A stretch of DNA of 5,788 nucleotides from an uncultured Bordetella sp. Lineage in GTDB: Bacteria; Pseudomonadota; Gammaproteobacteria; Burkholderiales; Burkholderiaceae_B. The position numbers were made by a program, and so were the translations under genes. The stretch is taken from the NCBI GenBank assembly GCA_937881145.1, contig CALGFL010000081.1, forward strand, positions 1 to 5,788, read 5' to 3'. Below are positions 1 through 5,776 of this stretch, piece by piece. Position 1 is the first letter of the stretch. Every line of letters starts with the position of its first letter. Below the pieces are notes generated by a model that saw nothing but the letters and a program-made list of their open reading frames with translations, had not been told where the DNA came from and searched no databases.

Positions 1-424
1 TGTCCTTGCCGCCCGCGCAGCGCATGAACAGGCGCGTGGCTGTCTGCGGACCGCCGTAATCGATGTAGTCGATGCCGGGTTCGAGCGACAGCAGTTCGGC
101 CAGGCTGGTTTGGCCGGCATGGGCCAGGGAGGAAGCAGTGACGATGGAGACGTCGCCCAGCACATTGCCGGCAGACTGCAGCGTGCGGCTGGCGATCGTT
201 ACCGCCGAAGGATCCTGCAGCGCGGCGGTGCGCAGGGTCGGGCCCTGGATCTGTTGCCGCACGACGGTGGGCGGCAGGTTGGCCAGAGAAGGTACCTGGT
301 TGAGCATCGACGTCGTCGGAGACGTCGATGCCGGCGGTGCGGTCAATAGCTGGGCGCCGGCCAGCGCGGGAAATATCCCTGCCAACAGACCGGCATGACG
401 CCCGATACGGCGCAACAACGGCAT
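1..424 (-). CDS. TonB-dependent-receptor-like protein, N-terminal part only
   Basis: An open frame of 141 codons continues past the left edge, so only the N-terminus is visible. Residues 1-24 look like a Sec signal peptide: a basic n-region (MPLLRRIGRH), a hydrophobic core, and a likely cleavage after LAGA. A Pro/Thr-rich stretch follows (about 28-60). From about 77 the sequence matches the plug of BtuB-like outer-membrane receptors: GDVSIVTASSLAHAGQTSLA (90-109), ELLSLEPGIDY (110-120) and GGPQTATRLFMR (124-135). That motif normally continues into an RG and then a VLxDGVR segment, here cut off. Such receptors take up iron complexes, cobalamin or other scarce ligands with TonB energy. The ATG directly abuts the bscF stop (TGAATG) with no clear Shine-Dalgarno, implying coupled translation with the needle gene. 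The ligand cannot be told, and whether the barrel is intact lies outside the window. The plug call is good; the link to T3SS is inference from position. Confidence 0.75.
   Translation of the reverse strand, partial: MPLLRRIGRHAGLLAGIFPALAGAQLLTAPPASTSPTTSMLNQVPSLANLPPTVVRQQIQGPTLRTAALQDPSAVTIASRTLQSAGNVLGDVSIVTASSLAHAGQTSLAELLSLEPGIDYIDYGGPQTATRLFMRCAGGKD
304..331. repeat. Perfect 11-bp inverted repeat inside the receptor gene
   Basis: The arm GCATCGACGTC (304-314) and its exact complement GACGTCGATGC (321-331) flank a six-base loop, giving a strong stem-loop in RNA of either strand. In the gene it covers about codons 32-41, just after the signal peptide. No T-run follows on either strand, so it is not a standard intrinsic terminator. 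It may shape mRNA decay or translation, or be a chance product of the GC-rich code. Confidence 0.6.
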
Positions 425-691
425 TCAGGCGACGTTCTGGATGACGCCTTTGAGCGAGTCCGAGATCGACTTGATGATGGTGCTCTGAATTTGCACCAGC
501 ATGCTCCATTGGTTGATCTGCTGCTGCAGCTGCAGCATCTGGGCCTGCGAGACGGTGCCGTTGTTGCTGCTGCTGCTGATCGTCTGCATGGTCTGGTTCA
601 GTTGCGTTTCCTGCGTCTGAATAGCCGAGTAGACCGTGTTGTTGACGTTGTTGAAATTCAACGACGCCGAAGTGGAAAGTCCGTTGAGCAT
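425..691 (-). CDS. bscF: SctF/BscF T3SS needle subunit
   Basis: An 88-residue protein within the usual 80-90 range of needle subunits, which form a helical hairpin and polymerise into the extracellular needle. The first helix spans roughly 12-38. The turn is about 39-48, with four Ser and two Asn followed by Gly. The second helix runs from about 49 to the end. The C-terminal segment (SMLVQIQSTIIKSISDSLKG at 63-82, then VIQNVA) has the amphipathic I/Q/S/K/D pattern of YscF, PscF and EscF tails, which line the channel and make the polymer contacts. It has no signal peptide, as expected for a T3SS substrate. Unusually, there is no proline, so the Pro-containing turn common in needle proteins is absent. 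There is also no arginine and very little charge. It follows bscE by 11 bases with a strong RBS. Confidence 0.93.
   Translation of the reverse strand: MLNGLSTSASLNFNNVNNTVYSAIQTQETQLNQTMQTISSSSNNGTVSQAQMLQLQQQINQWSMLVQIQSTIIKSISDSLKGVIQNVA
566..577 (-). repeat. Four tandem AGC codons (Ser) in the bscF turn
   Basis: Codons 39-42 of bscF are four identical AGC triplets, followed by two AAC triplets. This is a short trinucleotide tract, so slippage would add or remove a residue in the hairpin turn without breaking the frame. Confidence 0.5.
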
Positions 692-698
692 GGCGGTA

Positions 699-704
699 CT
701 CCTC
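699..704 (-). promoter_or_regulatory. Strong ribosome binding site of bscF
   Basis: The minus strand reads TGAGGAGTACCGCCATG. The sequence GAGGAG sits seven bases before the needle ATG and overlaps the bscE stop codon. It fits a subunit needed in many copies and a start coupled to bscE termination. Confidence 0.7.
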
Positions 705-975
705 AGGGATAAGTGAACGAAGCGGGCGCCATGTCGGGCGCCGGGGGATCTACGGGTTCGGCCACGCGCTGCCCGGCCAGGATTTCCCTTGCTGCCGCGG
801 CGGCTTCGGCGGCCATGAACCAGTCGGGGAACTCTGTGCGCGACAGGCCGGCCGCGATGCGCGTGCGCAGGCGCAGCTCGAGCGCGTCCACGCGTTCGAG
901 CAGTTCGTCGCGCAAGGCCGCGCCTTGTGGCTGGGCCAGGCGGGCCTTGAGATCGGTGAGGGCGGGCGTGTCCAT
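703..975 (-). CDS. bscE: SctE/BscE needle co-chaperone (YscE/EscE-like)
   Basis: A 90-residue mostly helical protein in the sctD-sctE-sctF position. Two helices are predicted by eye: about 3-42 (a long heptad-like stretch with ALRDELLERVDALELRLRTR) and about 51-68 (DWFMAAEAAAAAREILAG), joined by a turn GLSRTEFP. This hairpin is the fold of YscE, which pairs with the TPR protein YscG to hold monomeric YscF in the cytoplasm before export. YscE is about 66 residues; the excess here is a Pro-rich tail (about 71-90, ending SFTYP) that is probably disordered. It begins 13 bases after the bscD stop with no visible Shine-Dalgarno. Its own stop is part of the bscF RBS. Sequence identity in this family is low, so the name depends on size, fold and position. 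Confidence 0.8.
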   Translation of the reverse strand: MDTPALTDLKARLAQPQGAALRDELLERVDALELRLRTRIAAGLSRTEFPDWFMAAEAAAAAREILAGQRVAEPVDPPAPDMAPASFTYP

Positions 976-988
976 GGCAGGGTGCGAA

Positions 989-2383
989 TCAGCGTAGCAC
1001 GATGGCCGGCCGCGGACCGTCGAAAACGAGCCGCGTGGGCTCCACGGCGATCAGCCGGTAGCGCATATAGGTGCCGCCCACCAGCAGCTTGTTGCCGTTG
1101 TCGAGCACGATGAAAGGCTGCGGGCCGCTGACCACCAGGCGTATGCCGAAGGGCACGCTGTCGGCGAAGGGCATGTCCGTGACCGAGGGCTTGCCCAGCA
1201 CGGCCACGCCGAAGTGGGTAGTGTTGAAGTGCTCGACGACGGCGCGCAGGGCATCGACCTGATCGTCGGTCAGTGCGGACGTGCTGGCTTGCAGCTGGTT
1301 GTCTTTCCAGGTCAGGCCCACGCTGGCGATGCCGGCGGCGGTGATGCGGCCGGCCAGATCGTCCAGCACGTCGGGCGCCAGCATGATGTCGTTGCCCAGG
1401 ATGGTGATGCCGGGCAGCTGCGTGTTCAAGGCGGTGATCGCCGCGCCGCGTTCCTGCGCGTCGGGGGCGATGCCCTGGACGGTGAGGCGGCCGTTGCCGT
1501 CGTAGCGGGCCGCGTACTTGACGCGGAAGGACTTGAGCACGTCGGCGGCTGTCGCGGCGATGGTTTCGGCGACGCTGACATGCATGGCCGGCATGGGCCA
1601 GATCTGCGCCAGCGCCGCGGACAAGGCATCTTGCTCGGCGTTGTTGCGGACCCAGCCGGAGACTTGCACCGAGCCGTCGGGCAGCCGTTCGGCGCGCAGG
1701 CGGTCGGACAGGCCCAGGCGCACAATGGCCGCGTTGATCGTGGGCAGCGTGTCCTGGACCGTCGGGTGCGCGCTTGCGTGCTCGGCCTGCCTGGGCGCGG
1801 TGGGCAGCATCCAGGCCATGGAAATGGCCACGACCACGGCCAGCACCACGGCCGCCAGCCCCAGCAGCAAGGGCCACGCGGCGCGTTTGTCGGGTTTCGG
1901 TTCCGCGGCGGCGGCGGACGCGGTGCGCCAGGACGCCGGTCCGGTATTCGTGGTGGCGGAGCGGGTCGCGGGCGCGGCTTCTTGCTCCGCGGATACGGCC
2001 GGCGGTTCCGCGGTCAATGCGGCGCCGGCCTCGGGACCGGCGCCGTCGTTGGCGGCATCGGGCAGATTGGTCCAGGCGTCGCCGCTGCGCGCCACGGTGA
2101 TCCAGACCGGGCCGAGCGGCAGGGCCTGGTTGAACGGCGTGCGCGGCTCGTCGGCGGGCGCGCCGTCTTCGAGGGCGATGTCCCAGCCGTTGGGGCCGAT
2201 GCGCAGGCGCGCCGCGCGCGGCCCCAGGCCGGCATCGGCCAGCACGATGTCGCAGTCCGGGTCGGTGCCGACCACGGCACCGTCCTGGGCCGGGCAGCTC
2301 GCCTCCCGGTGCAGGCCGGAGAGCACGCGCAATTCCAGCGCGCCGATGTCGGCGCGTTGAACGGGCGTGACCGACGTATTCAC
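989..2383 (-). CDS. bscD: SctD/BscD inner-membrane ring protein
   Basis: A 464-residue single-pass protein, longer than the roughly 420 of Yersinia YscD. Its domains fit SctD in order. An N-terminal cytoplasmic FHA-like domain (about 16-100) includes VVGTDPDCDIVLAD (37-50). An Ala/Pro/Glu/Thr-rich linker (about 105-165) follows. One membrane helix spans about 168-193. The periplasmic part has ring-building repeats: about 203-272 with LPDGSVQVSGWV, about 285-335 with GRLTVQGIAPDAQERG, and about 352-398. A C-terminal segment (about 405-464) has VVSGPQPFIVLDNGNKLLVG and ends RLVFDGPRPAIVLR, typical of YscD/PscD tails. SctD surrounds the export gate and joins SctJ to form the membrane ring. The start is a GTG with a good Shine-Dalgarno GGGGAG five bases upstream; no in-frame ATG fits near it. 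The extra length lies partly in the linker. The family call rests on topology and the conserved C-terminus. Confidence 0.93.
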   Translation of the reverse strand: MNTSVTPVQRADIGALELRVLSGLHREASCPAQDGAVVGTDPDCDIVLADAGLGPRAARLRIGPNGWDIALEDGAPADEPRTPFNQALPLGPVWITVARSGDAWTNLPDAANDGAGPEAGAALTAEPPAVSAEQEAAPATRSATTNTGPASWRTASAAAAEPKPDKRAAWPLLLGLAAVVLAVVVAISMAWMLPTAPRQAEHASAHPTVQDTLPTINAAIVRLGLSDRLRAERLPDGSVQVSGWVRNNAEQDALSAALAQIWPMPAMHVSVAETIAATAADVLKSFRVKYAARYDGNGRLTVQGIAPDAQERGAAITALNTQLPGITILGNDIMLAPDVLDDLAGRITAAGIASVGLTWKDNQLQASTSALTDDQVDALRAVVEHFNTTHFGVAVLGKPSVTDMPFADSVPFGIRLVVSGPQPFIVLDNGNKLLVGGTYMRYRLIAVEPTRLVFDGPRPAIVLR

Positions 2384-2418
2384 GCGGACTCCCCGGATTG
2401 GCGCGCGTTACCGGTCAT
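2380..2418 (-). other. Twelve-codon bridging frame between bcrD and bscD
   Basis: An ATG overlaps the bcrD stop (ATGA at 2418-2415) and opens a frame reading [12 protein letters not shown]. Its stop TGA (2382-2380) overlaps the GTG start of bscD (GTGA). The GGGGAG at 2394-2389 lies inside it and serves as the bscD RBS. It may be a re-initiation relay or a chance frame; no function for the peptide is claimed. Confidence 0.3.
2389..2394 (-). promoter_or_regulatory. Ribosome binding site deciding the GTG start of bscD
   Basis: The minus strand has GGGGAG followed by TCCGC and then GTG at 2383. It is the only Shine-Dalgarno near the beginning of this frame and fixes the non-ATG start. Confidence 0.6.
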
Positions 2419-4514
2419 AGGTCGACCCGCGCCAGCGGCTGCACGTTGATTTCCTGCGTCAACTCTTGATAGGACAGCACGGGCAGTTCGTAGAGGTCCT
2501 GCTCGATCATCTTGCGCAAATAGCGCCGGATGTCCATGGAGGTGAGCAGTACGGGTTTGCGGGCCGCCGCGCTCAGATCGCCCACGGCTTTCTTGATGTT
2601 CTCGACCAGCTTCTTGCTGGCGTTGGGATCCAGGGCCAGATAGCTGCCGGCCGAGGTCTGGCGGATGGCGCCGCGCACGCTTTCCTCGACGTTGGGCGCC
2701 AGCAGGTAGGCAGGCAGGATGTTCTGGCCGCTGGAATACTTGTAGCTGATGTGGCGCTTGAGCGAGACGCGCACGTATTCGGTGAGCAGCACCGAGTCTT
2801 TTTCTTTCTGGCCCCACTCGATCAGGGATTCGAGCACGGCGCGCAGGTTGCGCACGGATATGTCTTCCGACACTAGGCGCTGCAGAATCTCGGCGATCTT
2901 CTGCACGGGCATGACGCGCAGCGCTTCCTTGACCAGATCGGGGTAGCGGTCTTCCATGGCGGTAAGCAGAAAGCGGGTTTCCTGGATGCCGATGAAGTCC
3001 GAGGAATATTTCTTGAGCACGAAGGCCAGGTGCCAGGTCAGCACCTGATTGGCGTCCATGCTGGGGATGCCGGCGCCGTCCAGGGTGGGCTTGTGCGAGA
3101 GTCCGACCCAGATGGTAGGCACGTCGGGCAGGAAGCGCTTGTCGGTCTCGAAAGGAACCTGCAGGGCCTCCAGGTTCTGCTCGGAGTCGCGCGCCAGCAC
3201 GTAACCGGGGCGCAGCCGCCCCTGCGACACGGGCACTTCGGACAGCAGGATGCCATAGCTTTCTTCGGGCAGGCCTTCGTTAAAGCGCAGCTGGATGCCG
3301 GGGAAAGGCACGCCCAGATCGAAGTACAGGGCGCGGCGGATCTTGATGAGTTCGTCGTTGAGCTGGTCGGCGTCGAAGTGCTGCTGCAGTCCCGCGGCTA
3401 CGTCGATCATCAGCGGCAAGGTGGGCGCGAATTCGGCGCTGCCGTCGGTCCTGGCCTTGGGCTTGGGCGTCTGGCCGTCGGCGGCCAGCGCGGGGATTTC
3501 GGTGATCTCGCCCGTCTTCTCGTCGACCACCTTGCGCGTGCCGCGCAGCAGCACGAAGCCGATGGTGCCGACGATCAGGGCCAGCGCGAAGAAGGTCACC
3601 GTCGGCATGCCGGGGATCAGGCCCATGCCGGCGGCCACGGCGGCGGCGATCAGCAGGGCGCGCGGCTGGGCCAGCACCTGGGCGCCGATGTCCTTGCCGA
3701 CGTTGGACGGGCCGCCTTCGCCCGTCTGCACGCGCGTGACGATGATGCCCGCGCAGATGGCGATGAACAGCGCCGGGATCTGCGAGATCAGGCCATCGCC
3801 GATGGTCAGGATCGAATATGTCTGCACCGCTTCGCCGGCCGTCAGGCCGCGCTGCATGGTGCCGATGAGGATGCCGCCCAGCATGTTGACCGCGACGATG
3901 ATCAGCCCCGCGATGGCGTCGCCCTTGACGAACTTCATGGCGCCGTCCATGGCGCCGTAGAGCTGGCTTTCTTTCTCGACGGTGGTGCGGCGCTTGCGGG
4001 CCTCGTCCATGTCGATGGTGCCGGCGCGCAGGTCGGCGTCGATCGACATCTGCTTGCCCGGCATGGCGTCCAGCGAGAAGCGTGCCGCCACTTCGGCCAC
4101 GCGTTCCGCGCCCTTGGTGATGACCACGAACTGCACGATGGTCAGGATCAGGAACACCACCAGGCCGACGATCAGGTTGCCGCCCACCACGAAGTTGCCG
4201 AAGGTCTGGATGATGTGGCCGGCGTCGCCCTGCAGCAGGATCAGGCGCGTGGTGGCGATCGCGATGCCCAGGCGGAACAGCGTGGTGACCAGCAGCACGG
4301 CGGGGAAGGACGAGAACGCCAGCGGCGAGGGCAGGTACATCGCCACCATCAGCAGCACGGCCGAGAGCGTCATGTTGGTGCCGATGAGCACGTCCACCAG
4401 GGGCGTGGGCAGCGGCAGGATCATCATGAAGATGATCGAGACGATCACGCAGGCCAGGACGATATCGTTGCGGCTGGTGACTGCGGCGACTGCGCGGTTG
4501 AGGACTCGTTGCAT
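2415..4514 (-). CDS. bcrD: SctV/BcrD type III export-gate protein
   Basis: A 699-residue protein of the FlhA/LcrD/InvA (FHIPEP) family, of normal length. It is an inner-membrane protein forming the nonameric export gate that selects substrates and helps use the proton motive force. The N-terminal half holds about seven to eight hydrophobic segments, clearly at about 18-34, 39-60, 68-90, 104-133, 200-222, 237-262, 283-301 and 304-324. The cytoplasmic loop between segments carries the family hallmark [15 protein letters not shown] (145-159) followed by DLRAG (161-165) and ARKRR (172-176). After a linker (about 325-365) comes the C-terminal cytoplasmic ring domain (about 366-699), including the segments [27 protein letters not shown] and [22 protein letters not shown] ([20 protein letters not shown] at 547-566). 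The ATG lies nine bases after the sctY stop without a Shine-Dalgarno, so it probably depends on coupling. The symbol follows Bordetella usage and is inferred from context; the family call is very secure. Confidence 0.97.
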   Translation of the reverse strand: MQRVLNRAVAAVTSRNDIVLACVIVSIIFMMILPLPTPLVDVLIGTNMTLSAVLLMVAMYLPSPLAFSSFPAVLLVTTLFRLGIAIATTRLILLQGDAGHIIQTFGNFVVGGNLIVGLVVFLILTIVQFVVITKGAERVAEVAARFSLDAMPGKQMSIDADLRAGTIDMDEARKRRTTVEKESQLYGAMDGAMKFVKGDAIAGLIIVAVNMLGGILIGTMQRGLTAGEAVQTYSILTIGDGLISQIPALFIAICAGIIVTRVQTGEGGPSNVGKDIGAQVLAQPRALLIAAAVAAGMGLIPGMPTVTFFALALIVGTIGFVLLRGTRKVVDEKTGEITEIPALAADGQTPKPKARTDGSAEFAPTLPLMIDVAAGLQQHFDADQLNDELIKIRRALYFDLGVPFPGIQLRFNEGLPEESYGILLSEVPVSQGRLRPGYVLARDSEQNLEALQVPFETDKRFLPDVPTIWVGLSHKPTLDGAGIPSMDANQVLTWHLAFVLKKYSSDFIGIQETRFLLTAMEDRYPDLVKEALRVMPVQKIAEILQRLVSEDISVRNLRAVLESLIEWGQKEKDSVLLTEYVRVSLKRHISYKYSSGQNILPAYLLAPNVEESVRGAIRQTSAGSYLALDPNASKKLVENIKKAVGDLSAAARKPVLLTSMDIRRYLRKMIEQDLYELPVLSYQELTQEINVQPLARVDL

Positions 4515-4523
4515 CGAAAGGCG

Positions 4524-4916
4524 TCAGCGGGTGGCCGGTTTTGCGGCGGCGTCGGTGGGAGCGGCCGCGGCGCGCAGGGCGACATAGGCGCGCATGGCGG
4601 CAGCAGCTTCGGCGCGGCGCTCGAGCGCCAGCAGGGCCTGGGCGCGCACCAGGTGAAACGGGGCGTCGACTTCGCCGCGCAGGGCCGCGCGCTCCAGCGT
4701 GGCGGCGGCGCTTTCCGGCTTGCCCGAGCGCAGTTGGGCAAGCGCCAGCGACAGGCGGCGGCGCGAGTCGGCCACACCCAGGGTTTCCAGGGCGGACAGC
4801 AGCACGGCGGCCTTTTCCGGGCGGTTGTTTTCCAGGTAGATATAAGCCAACAGCCCCAACAGCTCGATGCTGTCGGGGCTCAGGGCGGCGCGGTTGATGC
4901 GGCTCGGCGTGCTCAT
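4524..4916 (-). CDS. sctY: SctY (YscY family) TPR chaperone of SctX
   Basis: A 130-residue, Ala- and Leu-rich, all-helical protein with about three TPR-like helix pairs: residues 14-48 (PDSIELLGLLAYIYLENNRP followed by EKAAVLLSALETLG), 51-80, and 85-118. YscY-type proteins are small TPR chaperones (114 residues in Yersinia) that bind SctX, and the pair engages the SctV nonamer. The equivalent Pseudomonas gene is pcr4. In Bordetella the corresponding protein may be the one called Bcr4, but this cannot be confirmed here. Ten bases separate the start from the sctX stop. No good Shine-Dalgarno precedes the ATG; only GGGA sits right against it, so translational coupling is likely. The C-terminal tail (119-130) is Ala/Pro-rich and probably disordered. 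Assignment rests on TPR character plus conserved order with sctX and sctV. Confidence 0.85.
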   Translation of the reverse strand: MSTPSRINRAALSPDSIELLGLLAYIYLENNRPEKAAVLLSALETLGVADSRRRLSLALAQLRSGKPESAAATLERAALRGEVDAPFHLVRAQALLALERRAEAAAAMRAYVALRAAAAPTDAAAKPATR

Positions 4917-4930
4917 TCCCGGGGCTTCAT
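4913..4930 (-). other. Five-codon bridging frame between sctX and sctY
   Basis: An ATG overlaps the sctX stop (ATGA at 4930-4927). It opens a frame reading MKPRE, whose stop TGA (4915-4913) overlaps the ATG of sctY. It is probably not a functional peptide. It could let a terminating ribosome restart and be released on the next start codon. Confidence 0.3.
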
Positions 4931-5340
4931 CCTTGATACAAGGCGCTGCGGTACATGGAAACCAGGTCGCGCAGGCCGGATTCTTCCTTGAGCAGGCGCA
5001 GGGCGCGGTTCAGCGGCTTGGCGTCCTCGCCCGCGTTTTCCGCGGCGGCGGTCAGGCCGGCGACGGCCTCGGACAGCGCCTGCGAGAAGCGGGACGGCAT
5101 GAGCAGTTCGCGGTTGCCGATTTCGGGTTTGAGCGCGGCGTCGAGGAACTGCTCGGTATTGGGCTTTTCGAGGAGCTCGGCCAGTTGCGCTTTGACGCCG
5201 TCCGCCGAGGGCGGCAATTCCTGGCGCTGGGGCAGTTGGCGTTCGCCGGCTTCGTCCTTGCGGGCATAGACGATGCCGTTGATGCCGTGGTCGAAGGACA
5301 GGCTGCTGCTGACGCTGTTGCTGACGTTCAGGTCCGGCAT
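4927..5340 (-). CDS. sctX: SctX (YscX family) T3SS export component
   Basis: A 137-residue soluble protein, slightly longer than the 122 residues of Yersinia YscX. The N-terminus (1-22) is rich in Ser and Asn with few charges, as expected of a type III secretion signal; YscX is itself an early secreted substrate. Next come an ELPP segment (about 41-44) and a helical middle with the spaced pattern LLEKPNTEQFLDAALKP (about 55-71) followed by LLMPSRFSQAL (about 79-89). This resembles the family pattern seen in YscX. A C-terminal helical pair (about 92-134) corresponds to the region that binds SctY in known systems. In Yersinia, YscX and YscY form a complex that contacts the SctV gate and is needed for export of early substrates. 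Placement between a SycN-like gene and sctY-sctV is diagnostic. The start has the best-placed RBS in the window (AGGAGA). The stop overlaps an ATG (ATGA) that opens a five-codon frame running to the sctY start. Confidence 0.85.
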   Translation of the reverse strand: MPDLNVSNSVSSSLSFDHGINGIVYARKDEAGERQLPQRQELPPSADGVKAQLAELLEKPNTEQFLDAALKPEIGNRELLMPSRFSQALSEAVAGLTAAAENAGEDAKPLNRALRLLKEESGLRDLVSMYRSALYQG

Positions 5341-5389
5341 GGGAATCTCCTGGGCGCTGCGTTTTTACTTGGCTTTTTATTGCATCGGG
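5341..5389 (-). promoter_or_regulatory. A-rich 49-base gap with strong RBS for sctX
   Basis: This is the longest gene-free stretch in the window. On the minus strand it holds an A-rich segment at about 5381-5362, unusual in this GC-rich DNA, made of two similar blocks (AATAAAAAGCC and AAGTAAAAACG). It ends with a Shine-Dalgarno AGGAGA at 5351-5346, five bases before the sctX ATG. A TTGACC hexamer at 5393-5388 overlaps the preceding stop codon and resembles a -35 box, but no good -10 box follows at normal spacing. The RBS is clear; any promoter role is speculative. Confidence 0.55.
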
Positions 5390-5776
5390 TCAAGCATCGT
5401 GGCGTATTTCGTCGAGCCAGCCCGACAAATACTCCAGCGCCTGGCGCAGCCGCAACGGGGTGAATTCGGGTTCCGTCACCCGGGTCAGCGCCAGCAGGCG
5501 CTGGCCGCCGTCGGGCTGCTCGCGTAGCGCCGCCTGCACCGGCCACTCACCCTGGCGCCCGTGGTGCGCGCGCTTCCAGGCGCGCTGCATCCATGCGCCC
5601 GCACCATAATCCAGCGGCAGGGAAACGTAGACCAGGATTTCCCTCTGCGCCAGTTCGACGCCGATCTGGCGACCCGACTCGGTGCGCAGCACGGCCTGGC
5701 CGCGCGCGTCGAAGGTCAGGTTGGGAATGCCGGCGTCTTCGCCGAATTGGCGCAGGGTGAGTTCCGGGCCGCTCAT
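5390..5776 (-). CDS. sycN: SycN-like type III secretion chaperone
   Basis: A 128-residue small cytoplasmic protein, close to the roughly 123 residues of Yersinia SycN. It has the layout of class I T3SS chaperones: a short N-terminal helix (about 5-16, LTLRQFGEDAGIP), a beta-rich middle (about 18-53, with LTF, AVLRTE and ILVYVSLPL strands), and a C-terminal half ending in a helix (about 106-124, PLRLRQALEYLSGWLDEI). It has no signal peptide or membrane segment. In Yersinia, SycN pairs with YscB to bind the gatekeeper YopN. The order sycN-yscX-yscY-lcrD is conserved there and matches this window, which is the main support for this member of a fast-diverging family. The gatekeeper and TyeA-type genes would be expected just outside the right edge. 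The ATG is preceded by a Shine-Dalgarno AGGAAT six bases upstream. A generic CesT-type chaperone for another substrate remains possible. Confidence 0.75.
   Translation of the reverse strand: MSGPELTLRQFGEDAGIPNLTFDARGQAVLRTESGRQIGVELAQREILVYVSLPLDYGAGAWMQRAWKRAHHGRQGEWPVQAALREQPDGGQRLLALTRVTEPEFTPLRLRQALEYLSGWLDEIRHDA

Noticed and set aside
304..331. Intrinsic terminator for the T3SS operon
   Set aside because: The stem is strong but neither strand has a T-run after it, and it lies inside an open coding frame.
72..398. Plus-strand open frame of 108 codons at the left end
   Set aside because: The opposite strand encodes a signal peptide and TonB plug motif across the same bases. The plus frame shows no family features and no RBS.
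1..424. SctI inner-rod or SctC secretin as the gene after bscF
   Set aside because: The N-terminus is a Sec signal peptide, unlike SctI, and the frame is already longer than typical inner-rod proteins. It lacks the secretin N0 pattern, while the GGPQ...LFMR stretch fits a TonB plug.
750..1877. A 375-codon minus-strand frame overlapping bscD and bscE
   Set aside because: The translation is Arg/Pro/Ala-rich and runs through two genes with better support; it is a shifted-frame shadow.
1214..2449. A 411-codon plus-strand open frame
   Set aside because: It mirrors bscD and reads as Gly/Arg/Gln-rich low complexity. The opposite strand gives a coherent SctD with a membrane helix and ring domains.
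3030..4991. A 653-codon plus-strand open frame
   Set aside because: It is antisense to bcrD, sctY and the end of sctX. Its translation is dominated by His, Gln, Asp and Gly with no domain-like pattern, as expected of an antisense frame in GC-rich DNA.
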